Assembly: GCA_947632175.1 (NCBI GenBank)
Contig: CANROC010000001.1
Location: 1-64,000 of the forward strand
Source: an uncultured Oscillospiraceae bacterium
GTDB taxonomy: Bacteria; Bacillota; Clostridia; Oscillospirales; Oscillospiraceae
DNA length: 64,000 nt
Reading direction: 5' to 3'
Each line of letters begins with the position of its first letter. The stretch's first letter is position 1. The translations under genes and the position numbers were made by a program. The notes beneath the pieces were generated by a model. It was given only the letters and a program-made list of their open reading frames with translations. It had not been told where the DNA came from and did not search any database. Shown one piece after another: positions 8,294 through 16,171 of this stretch.

Positions 8294-8322
8294 ATTTTAC
8301 GATGAAATGTCCGATTTGTCAA
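8294..8322 (-). promoter_or_regulatory. Sigma-A promoter of the tyrS operon
   Basis: On the minus strand TTGACA (8322-8317) and TAAAAT (8299-8294) with 17-bp spacing lie immediately upstream of the T-box leader. Confidence 0.85.
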
Positions 8323-8352
8323 TTCTATTTTTAGTCGAACGCGTATTTCTTC

Positions 8353-8382
8353 TTGACAAGACCGGTCCCGGGAGGGTATAAT
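8353..8382 (+). promoter_or_regulatory. Consensus promoter of a short plus-strand RNA (locus A)
   Basis: TTGACA at 8353-8358 and TATAAT at 8377-8382 (both consensus, 18-bp spacing) point to the plus strand. No plus-strand gene follows before the strong terminator at 8489-8525, so the product should be a small RNA. Confidence 0.85.
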
Positions 8383-8388
8383 AAGCAC

Positions 8389-8527
8389 AGATAAAGGGTC
8401 GCCGCGGCTGACGCGGCCGCCCGGTCATCGACAAGCGGTTTGGCTCCGTTTTGTAAACAAGATTTTAGCGTCTACCTTTCAGCAAACGCAAAAACCGTCA
8501 CTTGGCAGAGTGGCGGTTTTTGCGTCT
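8389..8527 (+). ncRNA. Candidate antitoxin RNA, locus A
   Basis: This is the predicted transcript of about 140 nt from the 8353 promoter to the shared hairpin at 8489-8525. It carries segments that are direct repeats of the toxin side: CCGCGGCT (8402-8409 and 8665-8672) and GCGTCTAYCTT (8468-8478 and 8522-8532). Because the two transcripts run in opposite directions, these direct repeats make the RNAs complementary, as in the Fst/par type I system. Ends are estimated from promoter and terminator positions. Confidence 0.6.
8489..8525. terminator. Bidirectional terminator shared by convergent transcripts, locus A
   Basis: CGCAAAAACCGTCACT pairs with AGTGGCGGTTTTTGCG around a 6-nt TGGCAG loop. 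The toxin stop codon lies inside the stem, so both transcripts overlap through this hairpin. Confidence 0.75.
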
Positions 8528-8590
8528 ATCTTCTTCTACGTGTATGGTGAATTTATATCCATGCCAGTAGAAAGTCAATGTGATAGGCAC
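8498..8590 (-). CDS. 30-residue candidate type I toxin peptide, locus A
   Basis: Reading from the GTG at 8590 gives a 30-residue peptide with the core ITLTFYWHGYKFTIHV and a basic tail. Hydrophobic and polar residues alternate on either side of the HG pair, a pattern expected of an amphipathic beta-hairpin. A longer frame from 8692 exists, but AAAGGGGGG directly before the GTG favours the short product. That ribosome site can pair with CUCUCCUU just upstream around a GAGA tetraloop, so translation may be restrained. Its own promoter is at 8683-8711. A clear homologue lies at 36,852-36,941. Toxicity is inferred from arrangement only. Confidence 0.65.
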   Translation of the reverse strand: MPITLTFYWHGYKFTIHVEEDRRKNRHSAK

Positions 8591-8682
8591 AGGCTTTCCC
8601 CCCTTTCTCAAGGAGAGTGAGCCAAACCGCCGCCGTTTTCTATGACCGGAAAGCCCGCGTTTCCCCGCGGCTTCCCGGTCAT

Positions 8683-8711
8683 AGTGTAGCACATGTGTCG
8701 ATTTATGTCAA
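8683..8711 (-). promoter_or_regulatory. Promoter of the candidate toxin mRNA, locus A
   Basis: On the minus strand TTGACA (8711-8706) and TACACT (8688-8683) with 17-bp spacing. Just downstream CTATGACCGG (8649-8640 on the complementary reading) and CCGGTCATAG form a long inverted repeat at 8640-8684 that would fold at the 5' end of the mRNA. Confidence 0.75.
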
Positions 8712-8787
8712 CAGTCTCCCGGATTTGGGAGGCTGTTTTTTTGCAGGATCATGCCGTGGGACTTTGCGTCCCACGGCCTTTTGGGTA

Positions 8788-9663
8788 TTACTCAAAACTC
8801 CACGTCAGCCCATAATCGTCGCTGCGCATGGTTATCAGCTCCTCCTCGCCCGTTTGCGTGTCGAGGATCTCGATGGGATAGACGCCCTTCGCGCCGTCAA
8901 AGCTGGGGGTCAGCGGCGTGAAGCGGTGATCCTCCGTGTATCCGCCGGGGAGCGTGACGGCCAGCCTTTCCCAGGTGTCTCCGCCGTCTAAGGTGCGCCA
9001 GATATCGGGTCCCGCGTCCTCGCCGTACCGATAGCTTACAAAGCCGATCCGGGGCGTGGAGAAGCCCGCGCCGGTGGATACGGCGGGGTGGTTGTCCGTG
9101 GGATCCCCGATTGCCCGCCAGGTGTCGCCGCCGTCGTCCGTGAGGAAGATCCGAATCGGCTCTTGCCCCATGGCCGGCGGGGCTTTCAGGGCGAGATATC
9201 CGCCGTTTTCGCCGAAAAAGCCGATGTATCCCCCGTAGTAGACGATACCGTCGCGCCAATCGCCAAAGGCCTCCATCCCCTCGCTTTCCGCGACGACGGA
9301 CTCCCGCCAGGTCCGCCCGCCGTCGGCGCTCAGCAGGAGCTTGACGGGCGATTCCGGGACGATGACCGCCACGTTGTCGTCGTTGAGGGCGACCCACTCG
9401 CCGTTCGCGATCTGCTCCCCGATGTGCTCCGGCGTCTCGTCGATCCCCCGTTTGGCAAAGGCGTTCCGGATGAGGCTCACGGGATCGACCCCCGTCACCG
9501 CCGCCGCGGTCCCGATGACCGCCAACAGCGCCGCGGCGGCGATCACGACCGCCGTTTTGGCCCTGAAACCGCGCTTCTCCTTTTTTGGGACCCTCCATTC
9601 ACTCTGCTCCAACAGCTCATCCTCCGCCGCCCCGATGAGCTCAAAAAGCATTTTGCTTGTCAT
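8788..9663 (-). CDS. Membrane-anchored Asp-box (BNR) protein, probable anti-sigma partner
   Basis: The 291-residue protein has a short N-terminal region, one transmembrane helix at about residues 37-56 and a large outer domain. That domain has four Asp-box motifs, SADGGRTW (112-119), TDDGGDTW (175-182), TLDGGDTW (224-231) and SDDYGLTW (281-288), which mark beta-propeller blades as in sialidases and Ycf48-like proteins. Its ATG overlaps the stop of the sigma-factor gene by ATGA, so the two are coupled. Firmicutes ECF sigma genes are often followed by a membrane anti-sigma factor, and the position and topology fit. No known anti-sigma domain is recognisable in the roughly 36-residue cytoplasmic part. 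Confidence 0.7.
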   Translation of the reverse strand: MTSKMLFELIGAAEDELLEQSEWRVPKKEKRGFRAKTAVVIAAAALLAVIGTAAAVTGVDPVSLIRNAFAKRGIDETPEHIGEQIANGEWVALNDDNVAVIVPESPVKLLLSADGGRTWRESVVAESEGMEAFGDWRDGIVYYGGYIGFFGENGGYLALKAPPAMGQEPIRIFLTDDGGDTWRAIGDPTDNHPAVSTGAGFSTPRIGFVSYRYGEDAGPDIWRTLDGGDTWERLAVTLPGGYTEDHRFTPLTPSFDGAKGVYPIEILDTQTGEEELITMRSDDYGLTWSFE

Positions 9664-10229
9664 CCGATAAGCCCCTCCTTCTTCAAATAGAGCTTCAGCT
9701 TTTGCCGCGTGCGCGACAGCGCCATGAGGACGGCGCTCCTTGTCATCCCGTACCGCGCGGCAATAGCGTCCGTGGATTCCACGAAAAAATACCGCCGAAG
9801 GAATATGTCCCGCTCCCGCCCGGTAAGTCCGCCAAGGAAGCTGTTGACGCCCTGCTCCAGCTCCTTCGTCATGACCTCCGACTCCGGGTCCGTCCCCCCG
9901 TCGACGCACTCCTCCAGCTCCTCCAGCACCAGACAGATCTCCCCGCCGCCGCGCTTTTGGGCGTACCGGCGCTTGAAGCGGTCAAAGGCCAGATTCCTTG
10001 TGATTTTCGCCAGGAAAATCCGAAGCCTTTGCGGACGCTTTGGCGGAATGGTGTTCCAGGCCCTCAGCCATGTGTCGTTTACGCATTCCTCCGCGTCCTC
10101 CGGGTTTTGCAAAATGCCGTTGGCGATGGCATAGCAATAGGCACCGTAAGCCCTGCTCGTCTCGTCGATCGCCTTACCGTCACGCCGCCAATAGAGCGCG
10201 ATGAGCTCTTCATCCGTGATGGCCTCCAC
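9660..10229 (-). CDS. ECF-type RNA polymerase sigma factor
   Basis: The 189-residue protein has region 2 (YAIANGILQNPEDAEECVND followed by WLRAWNTIPP), which binds the -10 element and core polymerase. Region 4 (LTGRERDIFLRRYFF, then AIAARYGMTRSAVLMALSRT) is a helix-turn-helix for the -35 element. Length and domain set fit extracytoplasmic-function sigma factors. The first codon at 10,229 is GTG, with AAAAAGGGGG almost touching it, so the exact start is uncertain. It is followed, with a 4-base overlap, by the membrane Asp-box protein that probably controls it. Confidence 0.88.
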   Translation of the reverse strand: MEAITDEELIALYWRRDGKAIDETSRAYGAYCYAIANGILQNPEDAEECVNDTWLRAWNTIPPKRPQRLRIFLAKITRNLAFDRFKRRYAQKRGGGEICLVLEELEECVDGGTDPESEVMTKELEQGVNSFLGGLTGRERDIFLRRYFFVESTDAIAARYGMTRSAVLMALSRTRQKLKLYLKKEGLIG

Positions 10230-10734
10230 CCCCCTTTTTCTTGATCGTCAGACGCGTCTACCTACATAGACGACAAAACCGCGCCGGGATAACAGCGCTT
10301 TGTGCAATGGAAATCGATCCGCGCGGCCGTCTGACCCGCATGAACCAAAAACGGCCGCGGGACGTTAGTGCGGGCGCCGTAAAACAGTCCATCATCTAAA
10401 ATACCAAAGCAAAGACCGCTGGCATGCACATGGGTATGTGCGCTGGCGGTCAAGTTTGGGTATTTAATTTTTTAAACTTGCTGGCGGCGAACGGTTTTAG
10501 GAACCGTACGCGGATGGCAAGTCAACAGGGGATAGCCGCGTGAGCGTGCAAGGGGGTGCAGCCACCTTGACGTAACGAAGTGACGCAAACATTCTCGTCT
10601 ATAAGTTTTTCCTGCCGATAGAGAATGAAGCGACCCAGGACGCACGGTACTCCCGATCGTGAGTATAGAAGTGCTCCATAGTTCCTAAAGGAATTTACAA
10701 CTGCCCAATAAACTGAAATTTGTTGATGTGCCGC
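10230..10734. other. Structured intergenic region, possible unassigned ncRNA
   Basis: No convincing gene is seen. The plus strand between about 10,409 and 10,680 can form many hairpins. GACCGCTGGC pairs with GCTGGCGGTC (10,414-10,453). ACTTGC/GCAAGT closes around ACGGTT/AACCGT (about 10,485-10,530). CAAGG/CCTTG lies near 10,550-10,570, ATTCTC/GAGAAT near 10,590-10,627, and an imperfect GGACGCAC...GTGCTCC hairpin near 10,639-10,677. The density suggests a structured RNA or the remnant of a mobile RNA such as a HEARO-type element. I cannot assign a family or a strand. Confidence 0.4.
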
Positions 10735-11748
10735 TTATCGTTTTTTACAGGTGATCCCATTGATGACAAGACAGTTGTCGCCAAACGTGATCCGCACGTT
10801 ACCGCCCGCTCTGCCAAACGTATTCTCTCCGATTGGCAGCAGCTTGAACGCAAAATAATCTTTCTCCGGGTCGTTACATGCGAGCCCGAACAGATCGCCG
10901 TCCTCCATCCAGACCTTTTTGAGCATGAACGCTTCGACCAGCTCTTCGTATTCACCGCAGAAATCCTGCCAACGGCTCTTATCCGGATTTTTGAGCGTAA
11001 GACGCTGCGCCTTGTTGATCCAATAGCGCGTATATTCGCGGTCGAACCGATACCCCAACTTTTCCGCCAGATTTACCGAGATCATGCTGACCGCGTCCCA
11101 TAACGGTTCGAGCCCGTCCTCGACGCACGACAGGATCAGCTTTGCCCCGACGGCGGTCGCAAGTCCCATGCGCCGCTCCGACGGCAGAGTGATGATCTGG
11201 ACCTCGATGCCGTAGCGATAGCAGTAGTAGGAGGACGCGCCGGCAACCACCTTACCGTCTTTCAGCACGGCAAAACCGCGTCCTTTCTCCAGAAACGCTT
11301 CTTTCGTATCGAACTCGCCCATGAGAACCTCCAACTCGTCGTCGGCGGAAATCAAATCGCAGATCTCGCTGTCGATGCGTTTGATCTCGCAGCCTTTTGG
11401 CAGTGCGTCGACAAACGATTGCAGTTTTTCCCGGTCGAAGTCCTTACAACGATGCATCGCGTAGTGGGTGGTCGTTTCTGCTTCCGGGTAGCATTCCCGG
11501 ATCAGCTTTGCCCACGCTTCATTATACGGGGTCACGGCGTCATGGCCGAGCTCCCCGTATTCGACAAGTTCTTTGTCCGGCTCTCCCGCCAAAAATATAC
11601 CGTCGCAGGAAGAAGAAACCAGCGCGGAGCGCGGTGTGTCGGGATCGGTTACGAAGATCCGAATCTCCACGTCCATAACGTCAAATAAGTTTTTCCAGCC
11701 TTCAAACATGTGCTTGACCTTGGCGGCGTCTTTGATTTCATAGATCAT
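10735..11748 (-). CDS. GNAT-family N-acetyltransferase with C-terminal extension
   Basis: The 337-residue protein resembles the GNAT group of the ZmaR type. It has an N-terminal domain, then an acetyltransferase core with GRGFAVLKDGKVVAGASSYY, and EVQIITLPSERRMGLATAVG, where the last part is the acetyl-CoA pyrophosphate loop. Residues after about 255 form an extra region ending in FGRAGGNVRITFGDNC, which reminds me of small C-terminal domains of serine-hydrolase proteins; that comparison is weak. Substrate is unknown. No good ribosome site is visible before the ATG at 11,748. It is flanked by the structured gap downstream and an unrelated operon upstream. Confidence 0.75.
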   Translation of the reverse strand: MIYEIKDAAKVKHMFEGWKNLFDVMDVEIRIFVTDPDTPRSALVSSSCDGIFLAGEPDKELVEYGELGHDAVTPYNEAWAKLIRECYPEAETTTHYAMHRCKDFDREKLQSFVDALPKGCEIKRIDSEICDLISADDELEVLMGEFDTKEAFLEKGRGFAVLKDGKVVAGASSYYCYRYGIEVQIITLPSERRMGLATAVGAKLILSCVEDGLEPLWDAVSMISVNLAEKLGYRFDREYTRYWINKAQRLTLKNPDKSRWQDFCGEYEELVEAFMLKKVWMEDGDLFGLACNDPEKDYFAFKLLPIGENTFGRAGGNVRITFGDNCLVINGITCKKR

Positions 11749-11833
11749 ATCTGTATTCAGATAAAGCCTTTCTTGATTTTACTGTTTTACGGACACCCGC
11801 CTTTGCGCCCCGCGGCCTTTTGGGAGGGTTCGT

Positions 11834-12853
11834 TTACTTATGCTCCGCGTAGAACTTCTCGTAATTTTTGAGGTTATACTCGATGAGCCTGGGGGTATCG
11901 AGGCCGTAGGGGCAGCGGGAGGCGCAGGCGCGGCAGTGGATGCAGTCGCGCATTTTCATGGCTTTTTCGTGGAACTCGTCGGTCATGTACTGCTGCCAGG
12001 GGGAGCGCAGGAGCAGCATATCGAGGCGCGCCATGGTGAAGATCTCGATGTTCGCCGGGCACGGCAGACAGTAGCCGCACCCCCGGCAGAAGGAGCCGGC
12101 CAGGGCGCGGCGCTCCCGCTCCAGCTCGGCCTCCAGCTCCGGCGTCATCTGAGGCTCGGCGGCCTCGGCCTCCACCCACTGTCTCAGCTGATCCTCGAAC
12201 TGGATGCCCCAGATGGGGACCACGTTGTCGAACTGGTTCATGAAAGCCCTGCACAGCGTCACGTTGGTCAAAAGCCCGCCGGCCAGACCCTTCATGGCGA
12301 TGAAGCCCATGTCGTGGGCCTTGCACTTTTGCACCAGCTCCAGCTCCTGCTCCCCCGCCAGATAGCTGAAGGGGAACTGCAGCGTCTCGAAATTCCCGCT
12401 CTCGATGGCCTCGTGGGCCACCTTCAGGCGGTGGTTGGTGATGCCGATGTGGCGCACATACCCCTTTGCCTTGGCCTCCGCCGCGGCGGCGTAGGGGCCG
12501 TCGGGGTCGGCGGGGTCGGGCAAGGCGGCGGGGTTATGGAACTGGAAGAGGTCGATGTAGTCGGTCTTCATGCGCTCCAGACTGCGCTGGATGTGCTCCT
12601 TGACGGTCTTGTAGTCGTTCCCGCCGGACTTGGTGGCGATGATGATGTCGCCCCGCACGTCGGAAAGGCCCATGCCGATCTTCTCCTCGGAGTCGGAGTA
12701 GGCGTTGGCGGTGTCGAAGAAGTTGATGCCGGCCTCATAGGCCATCCGCAAAAGCCGCGCGCCGTCCTCCTTGGAGCGGCGCTGGACCGGCAGGGCGCCG
12801 AAGGCGGTGCGGGTCACCATGAGCTCGGTTTTGCCAAGACGGATCTTTTTCAT
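11834..12853 (-). CDS. Aldo/keto reductase with C-terminal 4Fe-4S ferredoxin domain
   Basis: The 339-residue protein combines an aldo-keto reductase barrel (FFDTANAYSDSEEKIGMGL, YIDLFQFHNP, GYVRHIGITNH) with a C-terminal iron-sulfur module. The cysteines occur as CRGCGYCLPCP and CIHCRACASRCPYG, which can hold one or two 4Fe-4S clusters. This fusion is common in anaerobes and implies electron transfer between NAD(P)H and a low-potential partner. Substrate is unknown. The ATG overlaps the recN stop (ATGA), so it is the last gene of that operon. Confidence 0.9.
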   Translation of the reverse strand: MKKIRLGKTELMVTRTAFGALPVQRRSKEDGARLLRMAYEAGINFFDTANAYSDSEEKIGMGLSDVRGDIIIATKSGGNDYKTVKEHIQRSLERMKTDYIDLFQFHNPAALPDPADPDGPYAAAAEAKAKGYVRHIGITNHRLKVAHEAIESGNFETLQFPFSYLAGEQELELVQKCKAHDMGFIAMKGLAGGLLTNVTLCRAFMNQFDNVVPIWGIQFEDQLRQWVEAEAAEPQMTPELEAELERERRALAGSFCRGCGYCLPCPANIEIFTMARLDMLLLRSPWQQYMTDEFHEKAMKMRDCIHCRACASRCPYGLDTPRLIEYNLKNYEKFYAEHK

Positions 12854-14529
12854 TTGTCTGTCCCCTCCCTAAAGTGTCTCGCGGCGGCGAGCTGTTCCCT
12901 GGCCGCCAGGAGCGTCGTCTCCGTCACGTTGTCCCCGCCGGTGAGACGGGCCAGCTCCCGCTCCCGGCCGGGATCGTCAAGGCGCGTGACGCTGGTGAAG
13001 GTGCGGCCGCCCTCCACCCGCTTTTCGATGGAAAACTGGGTATCCGCCATGGCGGCGATCTGGGGCAGGTGGGTCACGCAGATGACCTGGCGGGAAGAGC
13101 CGATGGAGGCCAGCTTCTCCGCCACCCGCTGGGCGGCCACGCCGGACACGCCGGTGTCGATCTCGTCGAAGACCATGGCCCCCACGGCGTCGGCCCGGGA
13201 GAGCACGGTCTTCATGGCCAGCATGATGCGGGAAAGCTCGCCGCCGGAGGCGACTCTGGCGATGCGGCCCATGCCCTCCCCGGCGTTGGCGGCCATGAGG
13301 AACCGGACCTCGTCGGCCCCGTCGGGCCCTAAGTCCCTGGCCGTGAGCTCCACGGTGAAGGACGCCCCCGGCATACTCAGCTCCCGCAGCTCCCGGACGA
13401 TGGCGGCGCTGAGCGCCTGGCCGGCGCGGCGGCGCTTTTCCGTGAGCTTTGCCGCGAGGGCGGCGGCCTCCTTCCGGGCGGGAATCAGCTTGGCCTCCAG
13501 CTTTTTTATTTTCTCGTCGGAGAACTCGATGTCCTCCAGCTCCTTTTTGGAGCGTTCCAGCGTCTCCAGCGCCGCCTCCTCGCTGCCGCCGTACTTGCGC
13601 ATGACGCGCTTGAGGGCGTCGAGACGGGCGTCCAGCTCGTCCAGCTCCTCCGGGGAAAATTCCAGCCGCTCCCGCATCTCCCGCAGGTCCTCGGCGGCGT
13701 CCTCGGCGGCGTACTTGAGGTCCGTGAGCTTCTGCGCCAGGGCCGAGAGCTCCTCGCTCCAGCGCTGGGCGTAGCCGATGGAGCCGGCGGCGGACTCGAT
13801 GAGGCTCACCGCCCCGTCGGCGCGCTCGCCGCCCAAAAGGCACGCCGAGGCGTCCCGCACCGCGTCGGAGAGCTTCCCGGCGCTCTTCAAAAAGTCCCGG
13901 CGGCGCAGCTTTTCGTCGTATTCGCCGGGGACGGGCCTCACCCGCTCCAGCTCCTTGATCTGGAAATTCAGCATGTCCACCCGGCGCTCCCGCTCCCCCT
14001 CGCTGAGGGTCAGGGCCTCCAGCTCTTCCTCCAGCTCCCTGAGGGCGGCGTAGGCGGCCTTATAGGCGGCCAGCTCCTGTTGCGTGTCCCCGAAGCCGTC
14101 GAGATACGTCAGGTGCCAGCGCTCGCTCGTGAGCCGCTGGCCGTCCCCCTGGCCGTGGATGTCGATGAGGCGCAATCCCAGCTCCCGCAGCTGTACGGCG
14201 GAGACGGGCACGCCGTTGACGCGGCAGGAGCTCTTCCCGTCCTCGGAGATGCGCCGGGTCAGCACCAGCTCCCCCTCGTAGTCCACGCCGTTTTCCCGGC
14301 ACCAGTCCTCCACGCCGCAGTCGGTGAAGGTGGCGGTGACCAGCGCGGACTTGGCCCCGGTGCGCACCAGCTCCCGGCTCGTCCGCCAGCCCAGGGACGC
14401 CTCCAGCGAGTCGATGACGATAGACTTCCCGGCCCCCGTCTCGCCGGTGAGCACGTTGAGCCCCGTCCCGAACTCAATATCCGCCCGGTCAATGACGGCG
14501 ATATTTTCAATGTGGAGAAGGGAGAGCAT
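12850..14529 (-). CDS. recN: DNA repair protein RecN
   Basis: RecN is an SMC-like ATPase acting in double-strand break repair. The 559 residues show Walker A GETGAGKS near the N terminus, the DIHGQGD box, a long coiled-coil middle with many Glu/Arg/Leu heptads, and the C-terminal ABC signature GELSRIMLA and Walker B MVFDEIDTGVSG. The ATG at 14,529 was chosen because the protein then starts MLSLLHIENIAVID as in the family; AAAGGGGG lies 10 bases upstream. It follows argR after a 370-bp gap filled with repeats, so it may have separate expression. Confidence 0.95.
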   Translation of the reverse strand: MLSLLHIENIAVIDRADIEFGTGLNVLTGETGAGKSIVIDSLEASLGWRTSRELVRTGAKSALVTATFTDCGVEDWCRENGVDYEGELVLTRRISEDGKSSCRVNGVPVSAVQLRELGLRLIDIHGQGDGQRLTSERWHLTYLDGFGDTQQELAAYKAAYAALRELEEELEALTLSEGERERRVDMLNFQIKELERVRPVPGEYDEKLRRRDFLKSAGKLSDAVRDASACLLGGERADGAVSLIESAAGSIGYAQRWSEELSALAQKLTDLKYAAEDAAEDLREMRERLEFSPEELDELDARLDALKRVMRKYGGSEEAALETLERSKKELEDIEFSDEKIKKLEAKLIPARKEAAALAAKLTEKRRRAGQALSAAIVRELRELSMPGASFTVELTARDLGPDGADEVRFLMAANAGEGMGRIARVASGGELSRIMLAMKTVLSRADAVGAMVFDEIDTGVSGVAAQRVAEKLASIGSSRQVICVTHLPQIAAMADTQFSIEKRVEGGRTFTSVTRLDDPGRERELARLTGGDNVTETTLLAAREQLAAARHFREGTDK

Positions 14530-14599
14530 AAGAAAAGTACCCCCTTTGTGGTTCAGTTTGTGTGAAAGCCGCCGCCCACGGCGGTCCGCGTTTCGATGA

Positions 14600-14812
14600 C
14601 GTTTCAAGTTGTTTCTATGGGATTGCCTCCCATTCCACCTGTAGGGGCGGGTTCCAAACCCGCCCGTGCTCGGTTGCGTGACGGAAGCGGTTTCAATAAG
14701 ACGGTATATTTCGTTTATCGGGGTTTAAAATCAATGCCGTTCGGAACGGGTCAATTATCGAGTGGCGGGTCGCCCGGGAGGGCGACCCCTACGGCGGGAT
14801 TTTGGGGTGGAG
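14600..14812. repeat. Repeats between argR and recN
   Basis: A GTAGGGGCGGGTT/AACCCGCCC palindromic unit lies at about 14,641-14,666. A GGGTCGCCC/GGGCGACCC unit with CCCCTACGGCG edge lies at about 14,765-14,797. No gene is supported between recN and argR. Confidence 0.75.
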
Positions 14813-14841
14813 CCCCCGGCTTGATTTTTTTCAAAAAGTGC

Positions 14842-14870
14842 TTGACTTTTGCTTCGATTTATGATATAAT
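14842..14870 (+). promoter_or_regulatory. Promoter antisense to the 3' end of argR
   Basis: TTGACT at 14,842-14,847 and TATAAT at 14,865-14,870 with 17-bp spacing point to the plus strand, 33 bp from the argR stop codon. No plus-strand gene follows. Confidence 0.6.
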
Positions 14871-14902
14871 ATGCTTATCTTCCGTTAAGAGGGCGCAGGT
14901 TT

Positions 14903-15352
14903 TCACTCCAGCAGCTTGGCCATTCTCCGGCGGATCTCTTCGGCGGCGTCGTCGTCGCGCAGGGCGAGGAAGGCGGTGTCGTCGCCGGCGATGGTGCCCA
15001 CGAGGACGCGGATGTTCATCTTGTCGATGGCACTGCACGCCGCCGGGGCGAGGCCCGGGAGGGTCTTGACCACCACCAGGTTCTGCGCCCGGTCCACGCT
15101 GACGACGCACTCCCGGAAGATGTTGCGAAGCCGCGACTGCTCGTCGGCGGTGCGGGTCTTGGCGCGGGCGTAGCGGGCCCTGCCGCCGGGGGTCTGCTCC
15201 CGGACGAGGCCCAGGGCGCGGATGTCCCGGGACACCGTGGCCTGAGTGGCATGAAAGCCGGCGCGGGCCAGGGCCTCCACCAGCTCCTTTTGTGTGGCAA
15301 CGGGCGTTTTTTCCACGATCTCCAGAATTTTTTCCTGACGTTCCGTTCTCAT
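14903..15352 (-). CDS. argR: Arginine repressor ArgR
   Basis: ArgR is a hexameric repressor/activator of arginine metabolism. The 149 residues have an N-terminal winged helix (ATQATVSRDIRALGLV) and a C-terminal oligomerisation and arginine-binding domain with GTIAGDDTAFLAL. Its ATG overlaps the nadK stop (ATGA). The position between nadK and recN is standard for Firmicutes. Confidence 0.95.
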   Translation of the reverse strand: MRTERQEKILEIVEKTPVATQKELVEALARAGFHATQATVSRDIRALGLVREQTPGGRARYARAKTRTADEQSRLRNIFRECVVSVDRAQNLVVVKTLPGLAPAACSAIDKMNIRVLVGTIAGDDTAFLALRDDDAAEEIRRRMAKLLE

Positions 15353-16167
15353 AATCTGTCCCCCAGCTTCGCGGCCACCTTCTCGTAGAAGCTCCGCTTT
15401 GTCACACGCGCAAGGCGCGTCACCAATTCCGACCGTTTGACCTCCACCCGGTCCCGGGCGTCCAGCTCCACGCCCTCCCCGCCGTCTACGGAGAGGTACG
15501 CCCGCTTGCCCTCCAGGGCCCGCAGCTCCACGGTGACGGTGCGCTCCGGGGCAAGGACGTAACTGCGGGCGGCCAGGATGTGGGGGCAGACAGGAGTGAC
15601 CACCAGGCTCCTGGCCGTGGGCTCCACGATAGGCCCGCCGGCGGAGAGGGAATAGGCGGTGGAGCCGGTGGGGGTGGAGACGATGACCCCGTCCCCGTCA
15701 AAGCTCATGATGCGCCGGCCGTCGCCGTAGACGCTGACGCCCACCACCCGGTTAAGGCCCGCCGCCACCGCCTCGTTGAGGGCGAAGTCCCGGAAAACCG
15801 CCTGCCCGTCCCGGTAGACGGCCACGTCCGCCATCATCCGCTCCTCCACGGTGAAGCTCCCCTCAAAGGCCTCGCGAATGAGCTCCAGCTCCCCCGGCTC
15901 CAGCTCCGCCATGAAGCCCTTGTGGCCCAGGTTGACGCCGAGAATGGGCACGCCGGTGCGGCAGAGGATCCGGGCGGCCCGCAAAACGGCGCCGTCGCCG
16001 CCGAAGGTGACGGCCAGGCCCGCGTCCGGGGCCGGCGGGGCGTCCACACAGAGCCCGTCCAGGACCTGGACCGCAAGGCCGGTTTGTTCGGCGATGCTCT
16101 TGACCTTTTGCAGGCAGGCAAGCCCCCCGTCCCTGTTGGGATTGGCAAAAAGGATCGCTTTTTTCAC
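15349..16167 (-). CDS. nadK: NAD kinase
   Basis: NAD kinase phosphorylates NAD to NADP. The 272 residues contain the GGDG motif in VTFGGDGAVLRA, the ALNEA segment and STPTGSTAYSLSAGGP, all contributing to the NAD and ATP site. The start codon is GTG at 16,167 with AAGGGGTG upstream. It begins 4 bp after the tlyA stop and overlaps argR by four bases. Confidence 0.95.
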   Translation of the reverse strand: MKKAILFANPNRDGGLACLQKVKSIAEQTGLAVQVLDGLCVDAPPAPDAGLAVTFGGDGAVLRAARILCRTGVPILGVNLGHKGFMAELEPGELELIREAFEGSFTVEERMMADVAVYRDGQAVFRDFALNEAVAAGLNRVVGVSVYGDGRRIMSFDGDGVIVSTPTGSTAYSLSAGGPIVEPTARSLVVTPVCPHILAARSYVLAPERTVTVELRALEGKRAYLSVDGGEGVELDARDRVEVKRSELVTRLARVTKRSFYEKVAAKLGDRL

Positions 16168-16171
16168 AGGC

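Noticed and set aside
8498-8692. 64-codon version of the locus A peptide
   Set aside because: The longer start has no ribosome site and would cover the 5' hairpin and promoter-proximal leader. The homologue at locus B aligns only from the short start.
10409-10690. Group II intron remnant
   Set aside because: No domain V-like hairpin with its bulge and no reverse-transcriptase frame could be seen on either strand, so the name was not used.
11840-13774. Open frame of 644 codons opposite the AKR and recN genes
   Set aside because: The minus-strand products are clearly AKR and RecN with motifs and ATGA coupling; the plus frame is a codon-bias shadow.
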